Source of the DNA: Brevibacillus_H sp041920465
Lineage (GTDB): Bacteria > Bacillota > Bacilli > Brevibacillales > Brevibacillaceae
Direction of reading: 5' to 3'
DNA length: 64,000 nucleotides
Assembly (NCBI GenBank): GCA_041920465.1
Contig: JBHGXW010000062.1
Span: forward strand, 1-64,000
This document shows positions 1 through 7,560 of this stretch, one piece after another. Both the position numbers and the translations under genes were made by a program. The notes under the pieces were generated by a model, which saw nothing but the letters and a program-made list of their open reading frames with translations, had not been told where the DNA came from and ran no database searches. Numbering within the stretch: the stretch's first letter is position 1; every line of letters starts with the position of its first letter.

Positions 1-395
1 TATGAAAAGGAAAGAGCTTCGCCCCATTGCGTGTTCCTTGTGAAGGCATGGCAAAGTGAAGAGAGTGAAGGAAGGAATCAGAGTTGCCAGGTGAGAAAAC
101 CCCCTGAGAAACATCCAAACCCCTGAAAGGGGCGTGCAGCGGAGAAGGGGCCCCGCCCGGCGGTCGGCTAACACCGCCTCGTCCTGAGGGTCAGCCAAAA
201 CGCAGCGTCCTGCTGCATGGCTGACACTGATACGTCCTGTATGGCGCTTGCCGACACTGGCACGTCCTTTGCGGCGTAGCGTAAGCTTACGTCGGGTGGG
301 TTGTGAAGACTCCCTTCCGTAATGAACGGAACGGACAGTTTTTCATCTCTGAATGCCTTCACGGAACCAAAAGGGACGAAGTCTTTTCTTATGCA
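1..395. repeat. Dispersed intergenic repeat A, copy 1, with repeat B nested inside
   Basis: The ends are imperfect inverted repeats: GAAAGAGCTTCGCCCC at 10-25 faces GGGACGAAGTCTTTTC at 373-388. GTGAAGGCAT and ATGCCTTCAC also pair further in. The same ends and arms recur at 59022-59258, and the left arm alone at 35140-35236. The middle (151-300) is replaced by repeat B, which the 59022 copy lacks. The element sits just downstream of the ilvD stop codon. No transposase is present. Conserved rod-like pairing suggests a structured RNA or a MITE-like element. Confidence 0.8.
151..300 (-). repeat. Repeat B, large copy with GTCCT-loop hairpins (AGGAC on minus strand)
   Basis: The outer stem CCCGCCCGGCG (152-162) faces CGTCGGGTGGG (290-300). 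Inside are small hairpins that share a GTCCT loop: CCTC/GAGG around 181-185, GCAGC/GCTGC around 207-211 enclosed by GTCAGCC/GGCTGAC (190-196 and 219-225), ATAC/GTAT around 234-238, and a weaker one around 264-268. Read on the minus strand, the direction of ilvD transcription, the loops are CAGGACG. A related copy lies at 46710-46808. Confidence 0.75.
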
Positions 396-402
396 AAACA
401 CC

Positions 403-2079
403 TTAAATCTTCATAACCCCGCCCATGCTGGCGTTGGTTACCAGCTTGGAGTAACGGGCGAGATAGCCTGTTTTTACTTTCGGCTCAAAACCTTGCCAAG
501 CTGCTTTTCGGCGCTCAAGCTCATCCGGTGAGACATGGAGCTCGATGGAGCGTTCCGCAATATCAATGCTGATAATGTCTCCATCCTGAATGAAGGCGAT
601 CGGTCCACCTTCAGCAGCTTCCGGCGAAACATGGCCGATGCTGATCCCGCGGGAGGCGCCGGAGAAGCGTCCATCCGTGATCAGCGCCACTTTGGTTCCC
701 AGTCCCATTCCCACGATCTGTGAAGTAGGCGCAAGCATTTCCGGCATACCAGGCCCGCCTTTTGGCCCTTCGTAGCGGATTACCACTACATGTCCTTCTT
801 TCACTTTGCCGTTCGCGATGCCGGCCAGGGCTTCTTCCTGCGAATCAAAACAGATTGCAGGGCCTTCGTGGCGTTTGATGGACGGGTCAACGGCTCCCGA
901 TTTGATGATGGAGCCCTGCGGTGCCAGATTGCCGTACAGTACGGCAAGGCCGCCTTTCTCGCTGTAAGGATTATCCAGTCTGCGGATTACCGCCTCATTT
1001 TGGATCTTCGCATCGGCAATATTTTCGCCGATCGTTTTGCCGGTTACGGTGATGCGTTCCAGATGAAGCGCACCCGGCTTTTTGGACAGCTCGTTCAGGA
1101 TGGCGGAGACACCCCCAGCCTGGTGGCAGTCTTCGATGTGATAATCGGAAGCAGGAGCCAGCTTGCAAAGGTACGGGATTCGCTCCGCTACCTGATTAAT
1201 CCGTTCAAGCGGATAATCAATACCAGCTTCGTGAGCGAGCGCAAGCGTGTGCAGCACGGTGTTGGTGGAGCCACCCATCGCCATGTCCAGCGCAAAGGCG
1301 TCGTCCAACGCTTCCAGAGTCACGATGTCACGTGGTTTGATATCTTTTTCAATCAACTGCATCAAATAAGAGGCGGATGCTTTCACCAGCTCCCGGCGTT
1401 CCGGAGAGGTGGCAAGAATGGTTCCGTTGCCGGGCAGGGCCAATCCAAGCGCTTCTGCCAAACAGTTCATCGAGTTCGCGGTAAACATGCCGGAACAAGA
1501 GCCGCAGGTAGGACAGCCGTACTGTTCCAGTTCAGTCAGTTGTTTTTCGTCAATCAGACCAGCCTGATAGGAACCAACCCCTTCGAAGACGGAAGAGAGC
1601 GAGATGGAACGGCCGTCAGACGTTTTGCCGGCAGCCATCGGACCACCCGTAATAAAAATGGTGGGGATGTTGACCCGCAGCGCACCCATCATCATGCCCG
1701 GGGTAATTTTGTCGCAGTTGGGAATACAGATTAATCCATCGAACCAATGGGCGGACACGACGGTTTCCAGACTGTCGGCGATAATCTCGCGGCTTGGCAG
1801 GGAGTAGCGCATGCCGATATGCCCCATGGCAATCCCATCGTCTACCCCAATCGTATTAAATTCAAAAGGAACACCGCCGGCAGCACGAACGGCTTCCTTG
1901 ACGATACGGCCAAATTCTTGCAAATGCACGTGGCCTGGAATAATATCAATATACGAGTTGCAAATAGCAATAAACGGTTTATCAAAATCTTCTTCCTTCA
2001 CACCGGCGGCACGCAGCAGACTGCGGTGCGGGGCACGGTCAAATCCTTTTTTGATCATGTCACTTCTTCTTTCGGTCAC
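403..2079 (-). CDS. ilvD: Dihydroxy-acid dehydratase
   Basis: IlvD dehydrates 2,3-dihydroxy-3-methylbutanoate and its isoleucine-pathway homologue to the 2-oxo acids, the penultimate step of valine and isoleucine synthesis in the cytoplasm. The 558-residue length is normal for the family. Iron-sulfur ligand cysteines are visible at about 40, 122 (motif CIPNCDK) and 195 (GCPTCGSCSGMF). The start is GTG at 2077-2079, with GGAGGG 7 bases upstream. It stands alone; no other ilv/leu genes are in the window. It is transcribed divergently from the signal peptidase gene, and repeats A and B follow its stop codon. Confidence 0.97.
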   Translation of the reverse strand: MTERRSDMIKKGFDRAPHRSLLRAAGVKEEDFDKPFIAICNSYIDIIPGHVHLQEFGRIVKEAVRAAGGVPFEFNTIGVDDGIAMGHIGMRYSLPSREIIADSLETVVSAHWFDGLICIPNCDKITPGMMMGALRVNIPTIFITGGPMAAGKTSDGRSISLSSVFEGVGSYQAGLIDEKQLTELEQYGCPTCGSCSGMFTANSMNCLAEALGLALPGNGTILATSPERRELVKASASYLMQLIEKDIKPRDIVTLEALDDAFALDMAMGGSTNTVLHTLALAHEAGIDYPLERINQVAERIPYLCKLAPASDYHIEDCHQAGGVSAILNELSKKPGALHLERITVTGKTIGENIADAKIQNEAVIRRLDNPYSEKGGLAVLYGNLAPQGSIIKSGAVDPSIKRHEGPAICFDSQEEALAGIANGKVKEGHVVVIRYEGPKGGPGMPEMLAPTSQIVGMGLGTKVALITDGRFSGASRGISIGHVSPEAAEGGPIAFIQDGDIISIDIAERSIELHVSPDELERRKAAWQGFEPKVKTGYLARYSKLVTNASMGGVMKI

Positions 2080-2254
2080 TCTCTGACCCTCCTTGTATCT
2101 CTATCTGGTTTTCAAATTATCTTACCACTTTTGCAAATGAGAGAACAACCAAAAAAGTCTGAACATTCGCTCAGGGAAAATTTCTATGTAACTTTTCGCG
2201 CCTCAGGCTCGTATTTATTTCTAGGCAAGCATAGAATGGAGGGAATTGCGTTTG

Positions 2255-2776
2255 ATGAGAATTGTATCTTTTTTGAAAGAGTGGATTGTGCCGATCGCCA
2301 TTGCTCTGGCGGTTAGTTTTACGTTTCGAGTCTACATCGCGGAAGCGGTTGAAATACCTTCTGGCTCCATGCTCCCGACACTAAACATTGACGATCGGTT
2401 ATTTATTGAAAAAATCACAGACCCGAGCCATTTGAAGGTAGGGGATATCGTCGTTTTTTACCCGCCTGTCAAAGGCAAAGAGGATCGTTTTATCAAACGG
2501 TTAATCGGTGTAGGCGGCGACAAGATTGAGATAAAGGACGGCGTCTTGTACCGCAACGACAAAAAGGTGGATGAGCCGTACATCAAGGAACCGATGAAAT
2601 ACGAGTACGGGCCGGTTGTTGTGCCAAAGGGCAAATTCTTTTTCCTGGGCGATAACCGCAACGACAGCTATGACTCCCATCTGTGGCCCACACCATTTGT
2701 TGACAAGGACGCGATCATTGGAAAAGCCATCTTCCGCTTTTACCCGTTTAACGACATGAAAGAGATGTGGAATTAA
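2255..2776 (+). CDS. lepB: Signal peptidase I
   Basis: A type I signal peptidase that cleaves Sec/Tat signal peptides on the outer face of the membrane. Residues 8-28 form one N-terminal membrane anchor. The serine of the SGSM motif (about residue 38) and the lysine in the RFIKRLIG segment (about residue 81) make the catalytic dyad. The C-terminal box GDNRNDSYDSHLW is intact. At 173 residues it has the short form typical of Bacillus Sip proteins. I chose ATG 2255 over in-frame TTG codons at 2246 and 2252; all three lie behind the ribosome binding site GGAGGG at 2239-2243. Confidence 0.93.
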   Translation: MRIVSFLKEWIVPIAIALAVSFTFRVYIAEAVEIPSGSMLPTLNIDDRLFIEKITDPSHLKVGDIVVFYPPVKGKEDRFIKRLIGVGGDKIEIKDGVLYRNDKKVDEPYIKEPMKYEYGPVVVPKGKFFFLGDNRNDSYDSHLWPTPFVDKDAIIGKAIFRFYPFNDMKEMWN

Positions 2777-2779
2777 GAA

Positions 2780-2811
2780 GAAACCGGCCTATCAGGGTCG
2801 GTTTCTTTCTT
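2780..2811 (+). terminator. Terminator of lepB
   Basis: GAAACCG pairs with CGGTTTC across a short loop, followed by TTTCTT. It begins 3 bases after the lepB stop codon. Confidence 0.8.
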
Positions 2812-2836
2812 GCAGGAATGAATAAATATACAAATA

Positions 2837-2855
2837 TAATGATAAAAAATCATTA
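2837..2855. promoter_or_regulatory. Perfect palindrome upstream of the EamA gene
   Basis: TAATGAT and ATCATTA form a perfect 7-base inverted repeat around AAAAA in an AT-rich stretch, 200 bases before the transporter start. It looks like an operator; the cognate protein is unknown. The remaining intergenic DNA (2856-3040) shows no gene or clear promoter. Confidence 0.35.
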
Positions 2856-3052
2856 ACAACAAATAAATACTATCCCTGAAAATCGGTTTTATCCTTATTT
2901 TAACACTGTTTCGCGCATATGCTTAAACGCTTTACAAGATAAAAGCAATGAATAAATACTAAATAGCAAGATAATTCAAAAATCCATTTTTAGGGGATGA
3001 AGTATGCTAAAGTGTAAGAAATAAGACACAATTTTGAGGAGGAACAGCTAAA

Positions 3053-4018
3053 ATGCAAACAACAAAGATGCAAACAACCAAGTGGACTTATCTCTTACCT
3101 GTTATAGCTGCCCTCTTCTGGGGCGGCAACTTCGTCGCTGGACGGGCAACTCTGCCTGAAGTGCCGCCATTTACCTTATCGTTGCTGCGTTGGGCATTGG
3201 CACTTGTCATCATCCTGCCTTTTGCATTTCGCGACATCCGCGGCAATTACAAGAAGTACCTCGCACATTGGAGAACGATTTTGGCGATGGGATTTCTGGG
3301 CATTGCCGCTTTTACCGCGATGGTGTACGTGTCGATTCAGCATACGACAGCTATTAATGCGGCCATCCTTTCTGCCTGGGCGCCGCTGATGATTGTAATC
3401 GTTTCGTATTTTGTCTTGAAAGAGAAGATCAACAGCTTCCAGGTGATCGGAATTGTGCTTGCTTTTCTTGGCGTCATCTGGATTGTTAGCAAGGGAAGCC
3501 TGAGCCAGCTCAGCCAGTTTCAGTTCAACCCTGGTGATTTGTTGATGCTGGTTGCCAATTTGATTTGGGCATTTTATTCCATTTTGGTCCGCAAAACGGC
3601 TGAACATATCCCTGGATTGACAGGCTTTGCTCTGTCGATTGCCGCAGGCGTTCTGTTCCTGTTACCTGCTTCCCTCTGGGAACTCGGCACACATGAAGCG
3701 CATCTTGCTTCCGGACAAGTTATCGGTTCGGTTCTTTATCTGGGAATTTTCGCTTCTGTCATTGCCTTTTTCTGCTGGACACTCTCCGTACAACGGATGG
3801 GCCCTAGCAAAGCATCGCCGTTCCTCAACCTGGTGCCGCTGTTTGCGACGGTTTTTGCCATCATTTTGCTTGGCGAAAAACTGCAGGTGGCTCAAGCGAT
3901 TGGCGGTATGTTTATCTTGATTGGGGTCTTGACCTCGTTTCAACAACCAAGACTCCGTCGTGCATCCAAGCCGTTCCCGGCCCGAAATGAACAGACGGCA
4001 AGCGAAGTGAATGTGTGA
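3053..4018 (+). CDS. EamA/DMT-family transporter
   Basis: An integral membrane protein with about ten hydrophobic segments arranged as two EamA repeats (roughly residues 12-145 and 155-300), typical of drug/metabolite exporters of the RhaT/YdcZ/YedA type. The substrate cannot be told from sequence. The ribosome binding site GAGGAGG lies about 10 bases before the ATG. The first five codons (MQTTK) are duplicated head to tail at nucleotide level, so either of two ATGs (3053 or 3068) could be used; the first has the better spacing. It stands alone between lepB and a thioesterase gene. Confidence 0.85.
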   Translation: MQTTKMQTTKWTYLLPVIAALFWGGNFVAGRATLPEVPPFTLSLLRWALALVIILPFAFRDIRGNYKKYLAHWRTILAMGFLGIAAFTAMVYVSIQHTTAINAAILSAWAPLMIVIVSYFVLKEKINSFQVIGIVLAFLGVIWIVSKGSLSQLSQFQFNPGDLLMLVANLIWAFYSILVRKTAEHIPGLTGFALSIAAGVLFLLPASLWELGTHEAHLASGQVIGSVLYLGIFASVIAFFCWTLSVQRMGPSKASPFLNLVPLFATVFAIILLGEKLQVAQAIGGMFILIGVLTSFQQPRLRRASKPFPARNEQTASEVNV

Positions 4019-4097
4019 TATCTTTCTTTCTCTGCGGCAGAATTCTTCGGTAGAATAATGAAATGAACGAGAAACTGTATTTCGGGGGAATCAAGGG

Positions 4098-4571
4098 ATG
4101 ATGGAAGATATTCTTGCGGCTTATGAAAACGGGAGTGAGGAAGACCGTGCCATCCTCGGCTTGGCGCTTCAGGCCATCCGCCAGCGCAAGGAACGGGGGA
4201 GTGCGTATTTATCCGGTTTTCTCGGGCTTTCCGGACGCTTCATTGATGAGAAGACGTATCAATTTATCGTGCCGGTCACTCCGTTTATGCATAACAGTCT
4301 CGGGGTTGTCCATGGCGGAATTACTGCAACCCTGATTGACTCAACCATGGGCTCGATGATCAATCAGCTGCTGCCAAAAGGTGAGTTTGCCGTCACCACA
4401 GAACTGAAAACCAATTATATTCGCTCTGTCAAAACAGGAACGCTTCGCTCCGAGGCTACCATTCTTCATCGCGGAAAACAGCTGGTGATTTGTGAAGGCA
4501 GTATTTATGATGAACGGAACCGACTAATCACCCATTCGACCGCAACCTTTATGATACTTAAGGCAGAATAG
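4098..4571 (+). CDS. PaaI-family hot-dog thioesterase
   Basis: A 157-residue single hot-dog domain protein, likely an acyl-CoA or aryl-CoA thioesterase. The segment HNSLGVVHGGITATLIDSTMG (about residues 67-87) carries the HGG motif and the long central helix of PaaI/YdiI-type enzymes. The physiological substrate is unknown. Two consecutive ATGs (4098, 4101) follow a GGGGGA site; the first was taken. A strong terminator follows, so it is probably monocistronic. Confidence 0.85.
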   Translation: MMEDILAAYENGSEEDRAILGLALQAIRQRKERGSAYLSGFLGLSGRFIDEKTYQFIVPVTPFMHNSLGVVHGGITATLIDSTMGSMINQLLPKGEFAVTTELKTNYIRSVKTGTLRSEATILHRGKQLVICEGSIYDERNRLITHSTATFMILKAE

Positions 4572-4576
4572 CACAA

Positions 4577-4615
4577 AAACGCTCTTTCCGATCAGATCAG
4601 GAAGAGCGTTTGTTT
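4577..4615. terminator. Bidirectional terminator
   Basis: AACGCTCTTTCC pairs with GGAAGAGCGTTT, with A-rich DNA before and T-rich DNA after. It separates the convergent thioesterase gene and the gene at 4640-5017. Confidence 0.8.
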
Positions 4616-4639
4616 ACATTCGGGCATATGGATATTTCA

Positions 4640-5017
4640 TCAAGGAATCACAACAAGTCCGCTGAACTGTGAGATGTATTGAAGCATCTTGGAGGAGAGC
4701 GGAACGATAAATTCGGCATCTTCCTTTTCCGCTACACCGGAGCGCGTGACGACTCTGGCCCATTTTACCGTAATCTTGTAATAGTCGCCGCCAAAATTGG
4801 TTTGAACCAATTCCGACTGGTGTTGAAAAGAAATATTTCGTTTATCCAATTGGATCGGAACCATACTGATAATATCGTGCAAAAAGAGATGATAGGTCAT
4901 GTGGGGTTTCTGGAAAACCAACTCTTTGCTGGTTACTGAACAGCCGAGGTTTTTGTTCATTTGCGTAAGTTTGAGCTCACCTTCAAGGTTCTTCAGGCGG
5001 ATAAAATCACTATTCAT
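4640..5017 (-). CDS. Conserved-looking hypothetical protein, 125 aa
   Basis: I do not recognise a family. The product has no signal peptide or membrane segment and looks like a small, mostly beta soluble protein. It starts MNSDFIRLKN and ends with a hydrophobic VVIP tail. The start ATG at 5015-5017 is preceded by AAGGGGGCGTAAGG, a good ribosome binding site, and a terminator follows at 4577-4615, so it is very probably expressed. It is divergent from the inositol-phosphatase-like gene. Confidence 0.7.
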   Translation of the reverse strand: MNSDFIRLKNLEGELKLTQMNKNLGCSVTSKELVFQKPHMTYHLFLHDIISMVPIQLDKRNISFQHQSELVQTNFGGDYYKITVKWARVVTRSGVAEKEDAEFIVPLSSKMLQYISQFSGLVVIP

Positions 5018-5154
5018 CCTTACGCCCCCTTTCTACCCATACAAAATGGTCTTTTCATCATAGACAGTTTGGCGTATGATTGCAAGGGAAAATGTAGAAA
5101 AATTATGAAATACTTCAATACCTGACGGATAGGCGAAAAGGAGTAGATCAAACC

Positions 5155-5931
5155 ATGATTCAAACTGCGAAAGAAGCGGCGCTGCAGGCGGGGCAATACC
5201 TGAAAGAACGGTTCACCCAACAGCTTTTTCCCGATTTGGAGTCACATAATGATGTGAAGCTTCCTGAGGATAAAGAGAGCGAACGCCGCATTATTGAAGT
5301 GATACATCAGCGTTTTCCCAACCATACCATTTTCTCCGAGGAGATTGGCGTGGTGGAGCGAAACGATGAATTTGTTTGGATTGTCGATCCGCTGGATGGA
5401 ACCAACAATTACTTTATCGGATACCCGTACTTTTCTGTTTCCATTGCGCTTGAGTACCAAGGGGAAACCATTTTGGGGGTTGTCTATAATCCGGTTTCCG
5501 AGCAGATGTTCTGGGCAGAGAAGGGGAAAGGCGCATATTTGAATCAGAAAAAAATTGCGGTCAATACCCGGAATGAGGTGAAACGGGCAGTAGGGACGTA
5601 TGTGCGCGGACGTGATTCTGTGACGAAACAGCAGGAATTGGCCTTCACCGAGCCGCTCTTTTTGAATACGAAGCGATTGATTCGCACGATTGCCCCTGCA
5701 TTGGATTGGTGTCTTCTTGCCCACGGCTGGATCGATTATGTGGTGATGCAGAAATCGGGAATTATGGATGTGGCAGCCGGAATTCTGATTGCGCAGGAAG
5801 CGGGAGCTAGAGTGACAGATTGGCAAAATCAGCTGTATCAGCACACGTCCTTTGATCCTGACGCCTTGCCGAGCCTCGTGGCAACAAATGGATTCATCCA
5901 TGATCAGATTTTGAGTTTGATACAAAAGTAG
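5155..5931 (+). CDS. Inositol monophosphatase family protein
   Basis: A Mg2+/Li+-dependent phosphatase of the IMPase/CysQ/SuhB superfamily, 258 residues. The metal-binding motif WIVDPLDGT is at about residues 77-85, an upstream SEEIG supplies a further acidic ligand (about 62-66), and the C-terminal motif GIMDVAAGILIAQEAGA is at about 201-217. The substrate could be inositol-1-phosphate, a sugar phosphate or 3'-phosphoadenosine 5'-phosphate. It ends 9 bases before the sigma-54 activator gene, so the two may be cotranscribed. The ribosome binding site AAAAGGAG precedes the ATG. Confidence 0.88.
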   Translation: MIQTAKEAALQAGQYLKERFTQQLFPDLESHNDVKLPEDKESERRIIEVIHQRFPNHTIFSEEIGVVERNDEFVWIVDPLDGTNNYFIGYPYFSVSIALEYQGETILGVVYNPVSEQMFWAEKGKGAYLNQKKIAVNTRNEVKRAVGTYVRGRDSVTKQQELAFTEPLFLNTKRLIRTIAPALDWCLLAHGWIDYVVMQKSGIMDVAAGILIAQEAGARVTDWQNQLYQHTSFDPDALPSLVATNGFIHDQILSLIQK

Positions 5932-5940
5932 GGGATCGCT

Positions 5941-7311
5941 ATGAACAAACTGTCCACCATGCTGGAGGTGGCGAAACCGATTTTTGATGCATTGCACGAC
6001 GGGATGGCGGTTATCGATGCGGAAGGGATCATCCGCTACGTGAATGAAGCCAATACACGGATTACGGGTATGGAGCCTGACAAATTGGTGGGGAGGTATG
6101 TAACGGATGCCGTCCCCTTTTCGCGTTTGCTGAAGACGCTTCGCTCCGGACAAGCGCAAACCAATGTGCGGACGAAAGTGGCAGACAGGGAAGTTCTGTC
6201 CAACATCGTCCCGTTGTTTGTGGAAGGAACGTGCATCGGTGCAGTCTCTATCTTCCGCGACATCACGGAGCTGCGCCGATTGACTGAACAACTGCACATT
6301 GCGACGGAAACAATCCGGACGATTCAGGTTCAGACGATGGAAGCGGAGGGAATTCTGTTTGGCCAGCATGAAAAGAGCAAACAAGTGTGGAGGCTGGCAC
6401 AACGGGCAGCGCTTATCCCATCCACCGTACTTATCACCGGAGAGAGCGGAACGGGGAAAGAAGTGCTGGCGCGTTACATCCATCAGCACAGTGAGCGCAG
6501 GGAAAAACCGTTTCTGGCCATCAATTGTGCGGCAATTCCGGAATCCCTTTTGGAGAGCGAACTGTTTGGCTATGAGGAAGGGGCGTTTACCGGAGCAAAA
6601 AAAGGCGGACGACCTGGCTTGTTCGAGATGGCAGACGGCGGAACCTTGTTTCTGGATGAGATTGGCGAGATGAGCATTCATCTGCAAGCGAAGCTGCTTC
6701 GAGTCCTGCAGGATTATCGGGTAAAGCGGGTAGGCGGGAACAAGGAACGGCAGGTGGATGTCAGATTCATTGCGGCAACCAATCGCAACCTTGTTGAATT
6801 GTCCCAGACAGGCGGGTTCCGCCAGGATCTTTACTACCGTCTAGCCGTCTTTCCGATTGAAATTCCTGCCCTTCGAGAGATGAAAGAAGAGATAGAAGCA
6901 TTTGCCCAATTCTTTTTGGATAAGGCAAGAAAGAAGCTGGGGATCGAACAGATGAAATTGTCGAAAGACGCGATTGTTGCTTTGCAGCAGTACGATTTCC
7001 CGGGGAATTTGCGAGAGTTGTCGAATATGCTGGAACGTGCCGCTGCCCTTGATGACGATGGAATTATTGATGCGCAGGATTTGCTGCCCAATAACCACGA
7101 AGTCAAAGACAAGGGAAACCTGACGATACCTTTGCAGACGGAAGCAATGACACTCGCCCAATTGGAAAAGAGATACATTGAGAATCTGGCTGCCCATATC
7201 CCTTCCAAAAGCCAGCTTGCCAAGCGGCTGGGTATATCCAGAGCGACGCTTTACCGCAAATTGCAGGAATACGGGATTGTTTTGAATGATGAGCAAATGA
7301 ATGATGACTGA
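5941..7311 (+). CDS. Sigma-54-dependent activator, PAS-AAA-Fis type
   Basis: An enhancer-binding protein that remodels the sigma-54 holoenzyme using ATP. It has an N-terminal PAS domain (about 10-110), a linker, an AAA+ domain with Walker A GESGTGKE (about 167-174), the sigma-54 contact loop GAFTGA (about 214-219) and Walker B GGTLFLDEIGEM (about 233-244), and a C-terminal Fis-type helix-turn-helix (about 410-450). No receiver domain is present, so the PAS domain presumably senses a small ligand. It lies directly upstream of tryptophanase, whose promoter is of the -24/-12 class, which strongly suggests that tnaA is its target. Confidence 0.93.
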   Translation: MNKLSTMLEVAKPIFDALHDGMAVIDAEGIIRYVNEANTRITGMEPDKLVGRYVTDAVPFSRLLKTLRSGQAQTNVRTKVADREVLSNIVPLFVEGTCIGAVSIFRDITELRRLTEQLHIATETIRTIQVQTMEAEGILFGQHEKSKQVWRLAQRAALIPSTVLITGESGTGKEVLARYIHQHSERREKPFLAINCAAIPESLLESELFGYEEGAFTGAKKGGRPGLFEMADGGTLFLDEIGEMSIHLQAKLLRVLQDYRVKRVGGNKERQVDVRFIAATNRNLVELSQTGGFRQDLYYRLAVFPIEIPALREMKEEIEAFAQFFLDKARKKLGIEQMKLSKDAIVALQQYDFPGNLRELSNMLERAAALDDDGIIDAQDLLPNNHEVKDKGNLTIPLQTEAMTLAQLEKRYIENLAAHIPSKSQLAKRLGISRATLYRKLQEYGIVLNDEQMNDD

Positions 7312-7324
7312 TGTTGACTAAATT

Positions 7325-7393
7325 TGATACATAAAGGTAATTAGTGTCTCATGATTATACATGTTTTCAGATCGTCTTGTTTCATATTGATAC
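7325..7393. promoter_or_regulatory. Candidate upstream activator sites (TTGATAC repeats)
   Basis: TTGATAC occurs at 7325-7331 and 7387-7393, about 100-170 bases upstream of the sigma-54 promoter, and again at 7521-7527 near the expected transcript start. The spacing suits enhancer sites, but the 7-mer is short and AT-rich, so this is tentative. Confidence 0.3.
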
Positions 7394-7437
7394 GAGAATC
7401 CAGGTGCGAAAACCTTTCGGGATTTCAGAAACGACAG

Positions 7438-7467
7438 CCTCCTGCCTTCGTGGTCAGGAGGTTTTTC
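7438..7467 (+). terminator. Terminator between the activator gene and tnaA
   Basis: CCTCCTG pairs with CAGGAGG and is followed by TTTTT. It ends transcription from the activator gene upstream of the tnaA promoter, so tnaA must rely on its own promoter. Confidence 0.8.
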
Positions 7468-7492
7468 TCTTATATAAAGATGGTCAAAAAGT

Positions 7493-7509
7493 CTGGCACA
7501 GAATTTGCT
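7493..7509 (+). promoter_or_regulatory. Sigma-54 (-24/-12) promoter of tnaA
   Basis: CTGGCACAGAATTTGCT matches the YTGGCAC-N5-TTGCW consensus. GG (7495-7496) and GC (7507-7508) are separated by exactly 10 bases, the invariant sigma-54 spacing. It lies about 52 bases before the tnaA start and beside a gene for a GAFTGA-type activator. Confidence 0.88.
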
Positions 7510-7560
7510 ATTTTACATAGTTGATACTACAAGCGAGTATCTATAAAGGAGGTTAAAGGG

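Noticed and set aside
168..401. 77-codon minus-strand frame that shares peptide similarity with a frame at 59010-59231
   Set aside because: The similarity follows from repeat A at nucleotide level; the frames cross the hairpins, differ after the shared part and have no convincing ribosome binding site.
790..1734. 314-codon plus-strand frame opposite ilvD
   Set aside because: Antisense shadow of a conserved enzyme; no family resemblance and no ribosome binding site.
5242..6687. 481-codon minus-strand open frame
   Set aside because: It lies opposite two well-supported genes (phosphatase and sigma-54 activator) and encodes an arginine/histidine-rich chain typical of an antisense shadow.
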